IMG/VR virus record: IMGVR_UViG_3300036828_000741
Location: 1-32,741 of that record
Length of the DNA stretch: 32,741 bases
From: a virus
Strand: one strand, 5' to 3'
In this document: piece by piece, positions 1 through 7,525 of the stretch
Layout of the letters: each line of letters opens with the position of its first letter
How positions within the stretch are numbered: position 1 is the stretch's first letter
Notes under the pieces: model-generated
The model's database searches: none
Told to the model about the DNA's origin: nothing
What the model saw: only the letters and a program-made list of their open reading frames with translations
Translations under genes and position numbers: made by a program

Positions 1-1719
1 CGCGATAGCGGCGGTGACCCGGACGGCAGGCAGGACAATGGCCACCGTGCCCGCGGCGGCCAGCGCGGCCGTCACGCGGATGGCCGGCGGCGCGCCGGTG
101 ACACCCGCGCCGGCCAGCTGCGCCGTGACCGTGACGGACGCGGTCCCGGTGGCCGTGCCCGCGGCCACGGCCGGCCCAGTGACCCGGATGATGGGCGGGG
201 CACCGATGATGCCCGCGCCGGCCAGCTGCGCGCTGACCGCGCCTGTCCCGGTCGCGGTCGCGGTGGCCGCGCCTGCGCCCGCGATCTGCGCCGTGACCCC
301 GGCGGCAGGCGGGACGCTGATGCTGCCCGCGCCGGCGATCTGCGCGGTGACCGCACCCGTCCCCGTGGCGTTCGCGGTGACTGTGCCCGCGCCGGCGGCA
401 GCCGCGGTGACGCCGGTGGCAGGCTGCGCGGCCGCAGTGCCCAGCCCCGCGGCCACGGCAGCGGCGCCCGTGGCAGGCGGGGCGCTGGCCGTGCCCGCGG
501 CGGCCAGCTGCGCGGTGACGCTGATGACCGGCGGGACCTGCGCGGCACTGCCCGCACCGGCGATCGCGGCGGTGGCATTGACCGGCGCCAGGCCCGCCGC
601 GGGGCCGATGTACCCGGCGGTGGACACACCGATGTCATCGAGCCAGAACGCGGTCAGGGACGTCTGGTTGTTGCAGATCCCGTACCGGGCGCGGAGCACA
701 CCGGCGCCTGTGTTCAGCGTCGCCGCGCTGGTGTTCGTCGTGTCAGGACTGGTGCTGTCCATGTTCGACGTGAACACCTTCAGCTCCACCTGGCCCACCG
801 TGGCGGAGCTGATCACGTAACCTTCGATGCGCCACCAGGCGTTCAGCGGCAGCGCTGCCGTGGTGGTGAACACGGTCGCGGCGGCGCTGTCCACGAACCG
901 CAGCACACCGGTGTTCAGCAGGTTGACGCCCGCGCACAGCGAGCCGGCCGTGCCGACCGCGTTGAACAGCCGGAACGTGGCTGACGGGTTCGCCGTCAGG
1001 TAGCCGTAGATGCGGAACCAGGCCTGGCCCACGCTGGTGCTGGTGAGCTTCGGCCCCCAGTCCACATACACGGTGGATGCGCTGCCGCCAGCGAACTCGC
1101 CGGCCAGTGTCCCGTGCGCGGCGTGCGTGCCATCGTAGATACCGGTGGTTGAGGCACCCAGGTTGACCACATCGAAGTTCGTGTCCCCGGTGCCCGCCCC
1201 GGTGATGGACAGGTTCGTGCCCTGGCTACCGCCCTCGAAGCTGTAGGTCAGCGTGAGAATGCCAGCCGCGGCCGCGGTGACGCTGCCTGCCGCGGCCAGT
1301 GCTGCGGTGACGCTGATAACCGGCAGTGCACCGGCGCTGCCCGCTCCGGCCAGTGCTGCGGTGACGCTGATAACCGGCAGTGCACCGGCGGTACCCGCTC
1401 CGGCCAGTGTGGCGGTGACACCAGGAACTGGCAGCGCACCGGCGCTGCCCACCGCGGCCAGCGTGGCGGTGACCCTGATAACCGGCGGTGCGGCGACGCT
1501 GGCCGTGCCGGTGATCGCTGCGCTGGCGGGCACGATGCTCGCGGCGGTGCCCACGACGGCGCCAGCACCCGCGATAGCTGCGCTGACGCTGATGATGGGC
1601 GGGGCACTGGCCGTGCCCGCGCCAGCGATAGCTGCGGTGACATTTACCGGGCCCGCAGCACCGGTATCGGTGGTTAGCCACGCCCGGTAGAAGTTCCGGG
1701 CCGGCGAGGTGGCCGGCAT
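1..1719 (-). CDS. Lectin-like minor tail/fibre protein, 3' end beyond window
   Basis: This minus-strand frame is open for 573 codons and leaves the window without a stop. The ATG at 1719 follows a strong GGGAGG Shine-Dalgarno. After a short N-terminus (MPATSPARNFYRAW) comes a block of Ala/Gly-rich repeats of about 16-18 residues with an AGAGTA core and a VTA lead (about residues 25-157). A globular domain follows (about 158-372), beginning TYSFEGG and ending FWLDDIG, with the look of a concanavalin/LamG-like jelly roll. A second AGAGT repeat block runs to the edge. The same architecture is found in the protein at 12243-13757, so the two are paralogues. I infer a distal tail or fibre protein that binds cell-surface sugar. 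Family membership is judged by pattern only, and the high-GC repeats create long false ORFs on the other strand. Confidence 0.8.
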   Translation of the reverse strand, partial: MPATSPARNFYRAWLTTDTGAAGPVNVTAAIAGAGTASAPPIISVSAAIAGAGAVVGTAASIVPASAAITGTASVAAPPVIRVTATLAAVGSAGALPVPGVTATLAGAGTAGALPVISVTAALAGAGSAGALPVISVTAALAAAGSVTAAAAGILTLTYSFEGGSQGTNLSITGAGTGDTNFDVVNLGASTTGIYDGTHAAHGTLAGEFAGGSASTVYVDWGPKLTSTSVGQAWFRIYGYLTANPSATFRLFNAVGTAGSLCAGVNLLNTGVLRFVDSAAATVFTTTAALPLNAWWRIEGYVISSATVGQVELKVFTSNMDSTSPDTTNTSAATLNTGAGVLRARYGICNNQTSLTAFWLDDIGVSTAGYIGPAAGLAPVNATAAIAGAGSAAQVPPVISVTAQLAAAGTASAPPATGAAAVAAGLGTAAAQPATGVTAAAAGAGTVTANATGTGAVTAQIAGAGSISVPPAAGVTAQIAGAGAATATATGTGAVSAQLAGAGIIGAPPIIRVTGPAVAAGTATGTASVTVTAQLAGAGVTGAPPAIRVTAALAAAGTVAIVLPAVRVTAAIA

Positions 1720-1728
1720 GCCACCTCC

Positions 1729-2232
1729 CTACAGCGCGGGTTCAGCCCACATGATCCACGGGATGACGTTCACCGCCGCGGGGGCCTGGCAGCGCACCCG
1801 CACGAACTTGCTGACGGGGATACGGGGCTGGTGGATCTCGGACTGCCACATCACCGCGTACCCGGTCTGCGGGTGAACGTGCTGCGCGTCGAACTGGCGC
1901 ACCGCGGCGATGGTCCCCTCAACGCTCGCGTTGTACCCGGTCGCTGACGTGCCGCCCACACACAGCGACACGGGGGCCTGGTCGTGGCCCCACAGCTCGG
2001 GGGTCAGCGAGGTAACCGTCGCCGCCACGTCGGTCTGGATGAGCTGGCAGATCACCGGGATCGCCGTGCCGGACGCACCGTCGAACGACACACCCCAGCC
2101 GATAATGCGGATGTCAGTCGTCGCCGGCGTGGCGACCTGCACCACCGTCTTGGCTGTGCCCCCGACCAGCGCCACCACGGTCGGCATAAACGGAGCGGCT
2201 GTCGCGCGTGGCAGCGCCTGGTATTCACTCAC
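1729..2232 (-). CDS. Probable virion structural protein, unknown function
   Basis: A 167-residue protein starting at GTG 2232, which overlaps the TGA of the upstream gene by four bases (GTGA), so translation is probably coupled. It ends ten bases before the start of the lectin-like tail gene. Composition is Ala/Val/Thr-rich with alternating hydrophobic stretches such as IRIIGWGVSFDG and FVRVRCQAP, suggesting an all-beta fold. There is no signal peptide, transmembrane segment or catalytic motif. I do not recognise the family; position among tail-fibre genes and composition suggest a small structural or fibre-associated protein. Confidence 0.7.
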   Translation of the reverse strand: MSEYQALPRATAAPFMPTVVALVGGTAKTVVQVATPATTDIRIIGWGVSFDGASGTAIPVICQLIQTDVAATVTSLTPELWGHDQAPVSLCVGGTSATGYNASVEGTIAAVRQFDAQHVHPQTGYAVMWQSEIHQPRIPVSKFVRVRCQAPAAVNVIPWIMWAEPAL

Positions 2233-2513
2233 GAAGCGACCCCATCGACCAGCAGGTACGCGGCGTCATGGGTCGCGCTCGCCGGGACGGTGATCGTTCC
2301 GGGCCGGGAGATCGTTGCGGAGGTCACCCCGCCGGGGCCGGTCACGATCACCCAGGCGGCCTGCTCGATGACCCGGAAGTTCCCGAACCCGGTAGCCACG
2401 GACAGATCTACGGTGTCACCGGCCGTAATGTCCTTGACCTCAAAGAGAGTCCGGCACCGCGCGCCCTGCTCGGTGTAGACCTGAACCACCTGATCCTGGG
2501 TGAGTGCGGCCAT
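2229..2513 (-). CDS. Small probable structural protein
   Basis: A 94-residue acidic protein starting MAALTQDQVV, with AGGGAG about eight bases upstream of the ATG. Its stop overlaps the GTG of the next gene. The sequence is rich in Val/Thr/Ala with a probable beta-sandwich pattern (FRVIEQAAWVIVTGPGG, TISRPGTITVPA). It is the first gene after hairpin element 2567-2620, which separates it from the fibre-like gene 2623-3042. No recognised domain. A small head-tail or fibre accessory role is inferred from context only. Confidence 0.65.
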   Translation of the reverse strand: MAALTQDQVVQVYTEQGARCRTLFEVKDITAGDTVDLSVATGFGNFRVIEQAAWVIVTGPGGVTSATISRPGTITVPASATHDAAYLLVDGVAS

Positions 2514-2553
2514 TGCGGGACTCCCTATCGGTAGATGCTGGCCGGCCTGCGCG

Positions 2554-2620
2554 TAGCCTTGAGTAGCGGGTGCCCGCCCAGCGTTGTCCCGCTCTCCAGA
2601 GTTGTGACGGCGGGCACTCG
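2554..2620 (+). repeat. Hairpin element 1 with upstream -10-like hexamer
   Basis: Arms CGGGTGCCCGCC (2567-2578) and GGCGGGCACTCG (2609-2620) pair with a G-U wobble around a 30-nt loop that begins CAGCG and ends GTGAC. TAGCCT at 2554-2559 lies seven bases before the arm. The element sits between two minus-strand structural genes, three bases past the stop of the fibre-like gene at 2623. Read in its own direction it is antisense to the operon. Confidence 0.75.
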
Positions 2621-2622
2621 CC

Positions 2623-3042
2623 TTAGCTCAGCGACACGGAAATGGCATTCTGCGCGACCTGCAGAATCTGGCCGTTGTTCACGGTCACGTTGCCACCGGT
2701 GAATGTGCCAAACCACCACCGGAGCTTTGTGCCCGCATTGTCCCACAATTCGAAGCCCGTCACCGTCCACGTCGCGCCCGCCGTCCACGACAGTGCCGCC
2801 GCCGCAGTCATCCCCGAGCTCGTCGGGCCGTTCGCGCCGGTCGCCGCGGCGCCGAAGTTCCCCGACAGGCCACCCGCGGCGTATCCCGCCAGGGCCAGTT
2901 CGGTGCCGTTACCGGTCATCGTCCCGTTCGTGGTCATCAGCCGCAGCCACATCGGGTTAACCGCGCCTGTCCACGCCGTGCTGGTGTTACCCAGCATGTT
3001 CTGCAGGACCATCGTCGCGCGGATATTGTCAATCGCCGCCAT
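2623..3042 (-). CDS. Fibre-like virion protein, paralogue of 4320-4763
   Basis: A 139-residue protein starting MAAIDNIRATM, with GAGAGG upstream. It shares an extended pattern with the protein at 4320-4763: LRLMT, NGTEL, a GY-AGG segment, FGA, SWTAG-W, E-WD-AG and a C-terminal NG block. This glycine/alanine/threonine-rich pattern resembles short phage tail-fibre or structural proteins. Its start overlaps the end of the upstream 96-aa gene by 14 bases, and its stop abuts a hairpin element. Structural role is inferred from paralogy and position. Confidence 0.75.
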   Translation of the reverse strand: MAAIDNIRATMVLQNMLGNTSTAWTGAVNPMWLRLMTTNGTMTGNGTELALAGYAAGGLSGNFGAAATGANGPTSSGMTAAAALSWTAGATWTVTGFELWDNAGTKLRWWFGTFTGGNVTVNNGQILQVAQNAISVSLS

Positions 3043-3319
3043 CGGGTGATTCCTCTCCGGTACTGGGCTCAGGCACGCCCTTCAGCTGAATGCTCAGGTC
3101 CTCTGGCGGCGGCAGCCCCTGGCCAGCGTCGGTGAACGCCACCAGCTGGAAGTCGCTCGCCGGGCCCCACTGGTCGATGCTGCCGTCCGCGTTTTTCACC
3201 ACCCAGCCGGCGCCGTCCGGCCACCCCTCGGGTGACTGGAACGTGCCGTCGGGCCGCCAGTGGCCCTGCGGCACAATCTCGGCCTGCGGCATTGAGGTTG
3301 TGTCCCCGTTATCCGTCAC
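3029..3319 (-). CDS. Small acidic proline-rich phage protein
   Basis: I chose GTG 3319 because GGAGG lies four bases upstream and the GTG overlaps the TGA of the upstream glycosyltransferase (GTGA), the coupling style used throughout this operon; an upstream in-frame start at 3355 lies inside that glycosyltransferase. The product is 96 residues, rich in Asp, Gly and Pro, containing VPQGHWRPDGTFQSPEGWPDG and WGPASDF. No transmembrane segment or known domain is visible. It lies between a glycosyltransferase and its downstream fibre-like gene and may be a fibre accessory protein. Confidence 0.65.
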   Translation of the reverse strand: MTDNGDTTSMPQAEIVPQGHWRPDGTFQSPEGWPDGAGWVVKNADGSIDQWGPASDFQLVAFTDAGQGLPPPEDLSIQLKGVPEPSTGEESPDGGD

Positions 3320-4323
3320 GGTTCCTCCAGCAGGGTGCGGTATGCGGCGTCCCACAGCGGCCAGCCGTGCTCCTCGATGGTCCAGCCGGCGGCGAGTTCC
3401 CTGGCCTTGCGGCCCATCTCGTCGCGCAGCATCCGGTCGTGCACCAGCAGCAGCATCGCCTCACGCCACTGCGGCGGGGTGCGGACCAGGAACCCGGTCA
3501 CCCCGTCGATCACGAAATCGCGGTACGCCTCACAGTCGGAGGCGACCACGGGGATGCCGAGCGCGGCGAACTCCAGCGCCTTGATGCTGGACTTGCTGCG
3601 CGCGAACGGATGCTCGGCGATGGGGATCAGGCCGATGTCGAAGTCGATGGTGCGGTAATACTTCCGCGGGCTGTTCTCCCACGGCGTGTGGCCGAAGCCG
3701 CGGGGCCGCAGCATGTTGCGGTAGTCCACGCCGACGAAGTGGCCGCGGGCGCCAGTCTCATCAACCACGTCCCGCCATACCTGCGCGATCATCGCCATGT
3801 CCCGCATGTGCGACGCGCCACCCGCCCAGCCGATGGTCAGCTGCGGGTGACGCAGCCGCTGGATGTTCAGCAGCTCAGTGGGGATGAAGTTCGGGATGAC
3901 CGTCACGTTGGGGCTGAACTGGCGGAACACCTCCGCGAGGGGCTCGGTGGTGACGGTGACAAGGTGCGCGAGCGCGGCGCACGCGCGGATGCAGGCCAGC
4001 ACATCCGCCTTGCGGAACTGCGGCTGCGCCAGCCAGTTCACCTCATCGACGGTGAACGGGTCATCGTCCATCTCGTAGACAAGTTTCCGGCCGCCCGCCG
4101 CGCGGAGCTGCGCCCAGCCCGGCACCGCGGTGATCTGGTCGAACCGTTCCGCGACGACAATGTCCGGTTCCTGCGCGGGCCCGCCCGCGGAGGACGTCCA
4201 GCAGGTGTCCCAGCCGTGCCTGGCCAGCTCAGCGAGCGGCAGGCAGATCCGGTAGTACCCGCACGCCGACGGGTTCAGGTCCCCGAACCCGACACAGTCG
4301 TGGATACCCCAGATGGTCCTCAC
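3316..4323 (-). CDS. GT-B glycosyltransferase (GT4-like)
   Basis: A protein of about 335 residues with a two-domain GT-B pattern. The N-terminal half carries WGIHDC, GYYRI and YEMDDD. The C-terminal half carries VIPNFIP, LTIGWAGG-SHMRD and SSIKALEFAALGIPVVASD followed by GVTGFLV, the nucleotide-sugar-binding signature of GT4-type enzymes. The start is GTG at 4323, overlapping the upstream TGA as GTGA; a second GTG three bases earlier is the alternative. The protein at 5497-6507 is a clear paralogue of the same length. It probably transfers a sugar to a virion protein or to a sugar on it. Donor and acceptor cannot be read from sequence. Confidence 0.88.
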   Translation of the reverse strand: MRTIWGIHDCVGFGDLNPSACGYYRICLPLAELARHGWDTCWTSSAGGPAQEPDIVVAERFDQITAVPGWAQLRAAGGRKLVYEMDDDPFTVDEVNWLAQPQFRKADVLACIRACAALAHLVTVTTEPLAEVFRQFSPNVTVIPNFIPTELLNIQRLRHPQLTIGWAGGASHMRDMAMIAQVWRDVVDETGARGHFVGVDYRNMLRPRGFGHTPWENSPRKYYRTIDFDIGLIPIAEHPFARSKSSIKALEFAALGIPVVASDCEAYRDFVIDGVTGFLVRTPPQWREAMLLLVHDRMLRDEMGRKARELAAGWTIEEHGWPLWDAAYRTLLEEP

Positions 4324-4763
4324 CACTGGGAGGCGTCGATCGTGATCGAGCCAGCCGCGAAGTTCAGCGTGTTCCCGTTCGCCAGTGTCACCGACGTGAT
4401 CGCGCCCTGCAGGTAACGCAGCGGGACGCCCGCGCTATCCCAGATCTCAATGGCCACCACCGCCGGCCACGATGACCCAGCGGTCCACGACACCACGTTG
4501 CTGCTCGCGGCGAGCCCGCCGACCGGCGCACCGAACGCCGATGAGCCCAGCGTCGACCCGCCCGCCGTGTACCCGGTCGCGGACAGTTCCGTGCCGTTCG
4601 CGGTGCTGGATCCCTGCGCGGTCATCAGCCGCAGCTTGAACGGCGGGGTGACCGTGAACGCTGACCCGCCACCCGTGCCGGGCGTGACCGTGAAAGTCGA
4701 GGATGACGTGTACAGCGCCTGGATCAGCTTGTTCACCTGAGCGCGGTCAGTCATGGACGGCAC
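4320..4763 (-). CDS. Fibre-like virion protein, paralogue of 2623-3042
   Basis: A 147-residue protein starting GTG at 4763, six bases after GAGG; the ATG at 4754 is an alternative. The middle and C-terminal parts match the protein at 2623-3042 (FKLRLMTAQG, NGTELSATGYTAGG, SWTAGSSW, IEIWDSAGVPLRY). The N-terminus differs (TDRAQVNKLIQALYTS), as expected for an attachment domain. It lies directly upstream of the glycosyltransferase at 3316, overlapping its start. A short tail-fibre or structural protein is likely. Confidence 0.75.
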   Translation of the reverse strand: MPSMTDRAQVNKLIQALYTSSSTFTVTPGTGGGSAFTVTPPFKLRLMTAQGSSTANGTELSATGYTAGGSTLGSSAFGAPVGGLAASSNVVSWTAGSSWPAVVAIEIWDSAGVPLRYLQGAITSVTLANGNTLNFAAGSITIDASQW

Positions 4764-4766
4764 AGC

Positions 4767-4997
4767 TCACCTCACAATCACGCCAGACAGGTAGGTCACC
4801 GTCACCGGCCGGCACACCGTGCAGCCAGCCACCCCCACCCCGCACGGCCCGTCATGGCCCGGGCACGCCCGGGCGGCGGCGCCGTGGTTGTGCGGCAGCG
4901 GGCAGCAGTCACAGTCCAGCGACTCATCCACGTCACGCAGCGGGTCAGCGATCTGCACCCACTTGCCGCACTGCTTGCACTGGACGTGAATCAGCAC
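4767..4997 (-). CDS. Small cysteine-rich zinc-ribbon-like protein
   Basis: The GTG at 4997 lies just after the TAA of the Lsr2-like gene, with GGGG upstream. The 76-residue product has CKQCGKW near the N-terminus, CDCC in the middle, and CPGHDGPCGVGVAGCTVC near the C-terminus, enough ligands for one or two structural zinc sites. The C-terminus is hydrophobic and beta-like (VTVTYLSGVIVR). A longer reading frame upstream has no supporting ribosome site. Function is unknown. Confidence 0.6.
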   Translation of the reverse strand: MLIHVQCKQCGKWVQIADPLRDVDESLDCDCCPLPHNHGAAARACPGHDGPCGVGVAGCTVCRPVTVTYLSGVIVR

Positions 4998-4999
4998 GG

Positions 5000-5398
5000 T
5001 TACCCCTGGTGCGCCCCGTCGTAGAGAGCGCGGATGTCCGCGGGGATGCGGCCCCGCGCGGCGATCGCCAGCCCCTGCGACTGGGCCCACTCCCGGATCT
5101 GCGCGTCGTCAGCGGTGACGGGAGTGGGTGTGGCTTTTGGGGGCGGCTCCGGCGCGGGCCCGTCCTCAGCCGGCAGTTCCTCTGCGTCGTCTTCAGGCGT
5201 GTCTTCAGCCGATGTTTCCTCATCTTCAGCCTCGCTGGCTGAAACTTCAGGCTTCTTCTTCGCGGTGGGCTCGGCGATCCCCGCGGCTTCCAGCTGCTCA
5301 GCTTCCTCAGCGCTGACCGTCATCTCGGACCCCACCTCAGGCCACATCGAGCCGTCAGGGCGGGGGCCGCTCATCTGCATCTTCAGCCGAACCTTCAT
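5000..5398 (-). CDS. Structural-type protein with Lsr2-like C-terminal domain
   Basis: A 132-residue protein with AGGGAG before ATG 5398. Residues 1-45 (MKVRLKMQMSG, WPEVGSEMTVSAEEAEQLEAAG) resemble the short N-terminal fold of many actinophage head-tail proteins. Residues 46-90 are an acidic Glu/Asp/Ala/Pro linker. Residues 93-132 (IREWAQSQGLAIAARGRIPADIRALYD) match the C-terminal DNA-binding domain of Lsr2, the actinobacterial xenogeneic silencer, including the RGRIP core. The joining of the two parts in one phage structural-operon gene is unusual. The Lsr2 resemblance is strong; the role (DNA contact in the virion, or regulation) is inference. Confidence 0.7.
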   Translation of the reverse strand: MKVRLKMQMSGPRPDGSMWPEVGSEMTVSAEEAEQLEAAGIAEPTAKKKPEVSASEAEDEETSAEDTPEDDAEELPAEDGPAPEPPPKATPTPVTADDAQIREWAQSQGLAIAARGRIPADIRALYDGAHQG

Positions 5399-5433
5399 GG
5401 GATCTCCCTGTAGACCCTTCGCTACTGAGCCTG

Positions 5434-5500
5434 TAAACTGTTCGCTACCCTGACCCCGCCCAAGGTCTACACGCGTTCCAAATCTCCCGCGGCGGGTCAG
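5434..5500 (+). repeat. Hairpin element 2 with -10-like hexamer
   Basis: Arms CTGACCCCGCC (5450-5460) and GGCGGGTCAG (5491-5500) pair with one bulged C. The loop begins CAAGG and carries the inner motif CGCGTTCCAAAT. The 3' arm overlaps the TGA stop of the glycosyltransferase at 5497. TAAACT (5434-5439) stands about ten bases before the arm; TACCCT at 5446 overlaps it. Confidence 0.7.
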
Positions 5501-6507
5501 TTCTGGATTTCGGAGTAGACCTGAGCCCAGCGCCAGTAATTGCCCTCGATCGTCCAGTCCCGCGCCTGCTCCCTGGCTTTCGCCCCCATGGATTCACGCA
5601 GCGCAGGGTCATGCGCCAGCTCCCGGAGCGCAGCGCGCCACTGTTTCTGCGTCCTGCACAGGAAACCAGTCACCCCATCAATCACAAAACCCCGGTACGC
5701 CTCCACATCCGAGGCGATGACCGGGATACCCAGCGCCGCATACTCCAGCGCCTTGATACAGGATTTAGAAGCGTCGAACACCGACCCGGTCAGCGGCGCC
5801 AGCCCAATATCGAAATCAATGTTGCGGTAATACAGCCGCTGATCCGGTTCCCATTGCGTGAAGCGCGTCTGGTTCATGCAGAACGTGCGCCGAAAATCAC
5901 ACCCCACCAGATTCAGCTCAGCGCGGGGGTGCCGTTCCAGGAACAGGCGGACCGTCTCCGCGATCATCGCCACATCCCACGTGTGTGACCCGCCGCCAGC
6001 CCAGCCCAGCACCAGTTTCCCCGCGCGCCGGGGCCGCTGCCAGGCCAGCGTTTCCTCAGGCACAAAGTTCGCGATCACCCGCACATTGGGGTTGTGCTGC
6101 CGCATCACCTCTGCTAGCGGCTCAGTGGTCACCGTCACCACGTCTGACACCGCAGCGCAATGCGACACCGCGTCCTGGTACGCCGGGTCACCGTAAATCT
6201 TGTAGGCGTTCCGGTTCATCGCGTCCACGTTGTACACGTCATCGTCGATCTCGTACACCGTGCGGTGCCGCAGCCGCATCCGCCGCCAGTCACCCAGCAC
6301 ATCAGGCTGATCCAGCCGCTCCCCGACCATCACCCGGTACCCGTCAGCCTCGGGTGGCGGGGTCAGCGCCTGCCAGCGCACCCGCCACCCGGCGGCCTTC
6401 AGCTGCTCCAGCGGCAGCACAATCCGGTAAAACCCGCAGCCCGTCGGCCGCAGGTCCTCAGGCGAGCAGCAGTCATGGATACCCCAGACGCTCAGGTCTG
6501 CTTCCAT
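5497..6507 (-). CDS. GT-B glycosyltransferase (GT4-like), paralogue of 3316-4323
   Basis: The frame is open from 6585, but ATG 6507 gives a 336-residue protein aligning end to end with the paralogue at 3316, so I use it. Shared landmarks are VWGIHDCC, GCGFYRIVLPLEQL, YEIDDD, VTVTTEPLAEV, VIANFVPEE, WAGGGSHTWD, YYRNIDFDIGLAPL, CIKALEYAALGIPVIASD and GVTGFLCRT. This is a complete GT-B glycosyltransferase with the conserved C-terminal sugar-nucleotide site. It overlaps the upstream 62-aa gene by 16 bases. I infer glycosylation of capsid, tail or fibre; the substrate is unknown. Confidence 0.88.
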   Translation of the reverse strand: MEADLSVWGIHDCCSPEDLRPTGCGFYRIVLPLEQLKAAGWRVRWQALTPPPEADGYRVMVGERLDQPDVLGDWRRMRLRHRTVYEIDDDVYNVDAMNRNAYKIYGDPAYQDAVSHCAAVSDVVTVTTEPLAEVMRQHNPNVRVIANFVPEETLAWQRPRRAGKLVLGWAGGGSHTWDVAMIAETVRLFLERHPRAELNLVGCDFRRTFCMNQTRFTQWEPDQRLYYRNIDFDIGLAPLTGSVFDASKSCIKALEYAALGIPVIASDVEAYRGFVIDGVTGFLCRTQKQWRAALRELAHDPALRESMGAKAREQARDWTIEGNYWRWAQVYSEIQN

Positions 6508-6680
6508 ACCCCGCTGTCGCCCCACTCGCCACCCGACGGCTGGAACTTCTCGTTCGTCGGGCCCGAGTCCATCAGTTCCTCCCACCGGCCCGCATTCACG
6601 TCGCCGTCCTCAGTGGCATCCCAGTTATTTCCGGGCACCGCCGGCGTCGAGATCACATGACCCGAGTTCGGCTCAGGCAT
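6492..6680 (-). CDS. Small acidic phage protein
   Basis: The ATG at 6680 overlaps the preceding TAA as TAATG and has AAGGAG eight bases upstream, so I prefer it to the longer frame from 6698. The 62-residue product starts MPEPNSGHVISTP and is acidic and Trp/Gly-rich (NNWDATEDGDVNAGRWEEL). No transmembrane segment or recognised domain. It is one of three short proteins between the major capsid gene and the glycosyltransferases. Confidence 0.6.
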   Translation of the reverse strand: MPEPNSGHVISTPAVPGNNWDATEDGDVNAGRWEELMDSGPTNEKFQPSGGEWGDSGVWKQT

Positions 6681-6982
6681 TACGGTGTCTCCTTCCATCC
6701 GCCACCAGACTGGCCAGCACTAGTCCACGCATCCGTGAACCCTGACCCGGCGGCAGGCGCCGCCGGCTTGTTCGGCGCGTTCGACACCGGGATCCGCGCG
6801 CTCGCCTCCGCCAGGTCGTCGACGGCCACCGGCATCCGCGGCGGCCCGACCTGCGACGGCAGCGGCCCAGACACAGGCCGCGACCCGACCGCCGACATAT
6901 CCATGTTGTGCGTGTCGGACTGCTCCCCGCCCGCGCTCATCGAACTCGGGCACAGGTATGAAGGCTTATTGACTTCCTGCAT
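6680..6982 (-). CDS. Small phage protein downstream of capsid
   Basis: A 100-residue protein whose ATG shares its A with the TGA of the upstream gene (TGATG). It is rich in Ser, Gly, Pro and Ala (MQEVNKPSYLCPSSMSAGG, PPRMPVAVDDLAEASARIP) and probably partly disordered. The C-terminus ends GGGWKETP. Its family is not recognised. Tight coupling to the genes on both sides supports it as real; the position suggests a head or head-tail role. Confidence 0.6.
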   Translation of the reverse strand: MQEVNKPSYLCPSSMSAGGEQSDTHNMDMSAVGSRPVSGPLPSQVGPPRMPVAVDDLAEASARIPVSNAPNKPAAPAAGSGFTDAWTSAGQSGGGWKETP

Positions 6983-7503
6983 CAGTACCCCGCACCCGCG
7001 CTGTTGCGGACCCGGCCGCTGCCCGGCTGGAATTCACCGGTGCCCGCCATCGGGGTGTTGCCCTCAACCCCGGGCGCGTTCCAGCCAGGCCCGTACTGCG
7101 CGTCGTTGGCCTGGGTCCAGTCCGCGGTGCCGCCGATCGTGCCCTGCGCGGGCGCCGTGATGTCACCCTGCTCCGTGGCCGCGTCAGGTGTGTGGATGCT
7201 CTTGTAGCCGGCCGTGAACGGCGTGAAAGTCACCGAGTCGGTGCCCGTCAGCGTCGGCCGGCCATTGGACACACCTTGCGTGCCCGGCGCGCCCGTGCCG
7301 CCCAGCGCTGTGCCCACGAATGGCATCGACGACGGGTACTGGCCCTCCATGAGGGTGTCCCCGGTGTCCATGCCGCCGCCAGGGCCCGTGCTGCCCGGCG
7401 CACCCGAGCCCACGTCCTGCGCCAGCAGGCCCGGCCGCATGAAGGTGACGTCGTCCGCGGACTGGCCCTTCTGGTTCACGTTGTCAGAATTGTAACTGGC
7501 CAT
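6982..7503 (-). CDS. Gly/Thr-rich protein encoded after major capsid
   Basis: A 173-residue protein starting MASYNSDNVNQKG, with AAGGGA about ten bases before the ATG. Composition is extreme in Gly, Thr, Pro and Ala with little hydrophobic core (DVGSGAPGSTGPGGGMDTG, VEGNTPMAGTGEFQPGSG), suggesting an extended or disordered protein. It follows the capsid gene after a hairpin array. A decoration or minor head protein is possible, but nothing specific is recognised. Confidence 0.6.
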   Translation of the reverse strand: MASYNSDNVNQKGQSADDVTFMRPGLLAQDVGSGAPGSTGPGGGMDTGDTLMEGQYPSSMPFVGTALGGTGAPGTQGVSNGRPTLTGTDSVTFTPFTAGYKSIHTPDAATEQGDITAPAQGTIGGTADWTQANDAQYGPGWNAPGVEGNTPMAGTGEFQPGSGRVRNSAGAGY

Positions 7504-7525
7504 TTCGGGCCGTCCCTTTCATCTC

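Noticed and set aside
14-820. Long plus-strand Ala/Pro/Val-rich ORF (also 1253-1690, 12907-13497)
   Set aside because: Mirror frames of the minus-strand AGAGTA repeats; no ribosome site and no real protein character.
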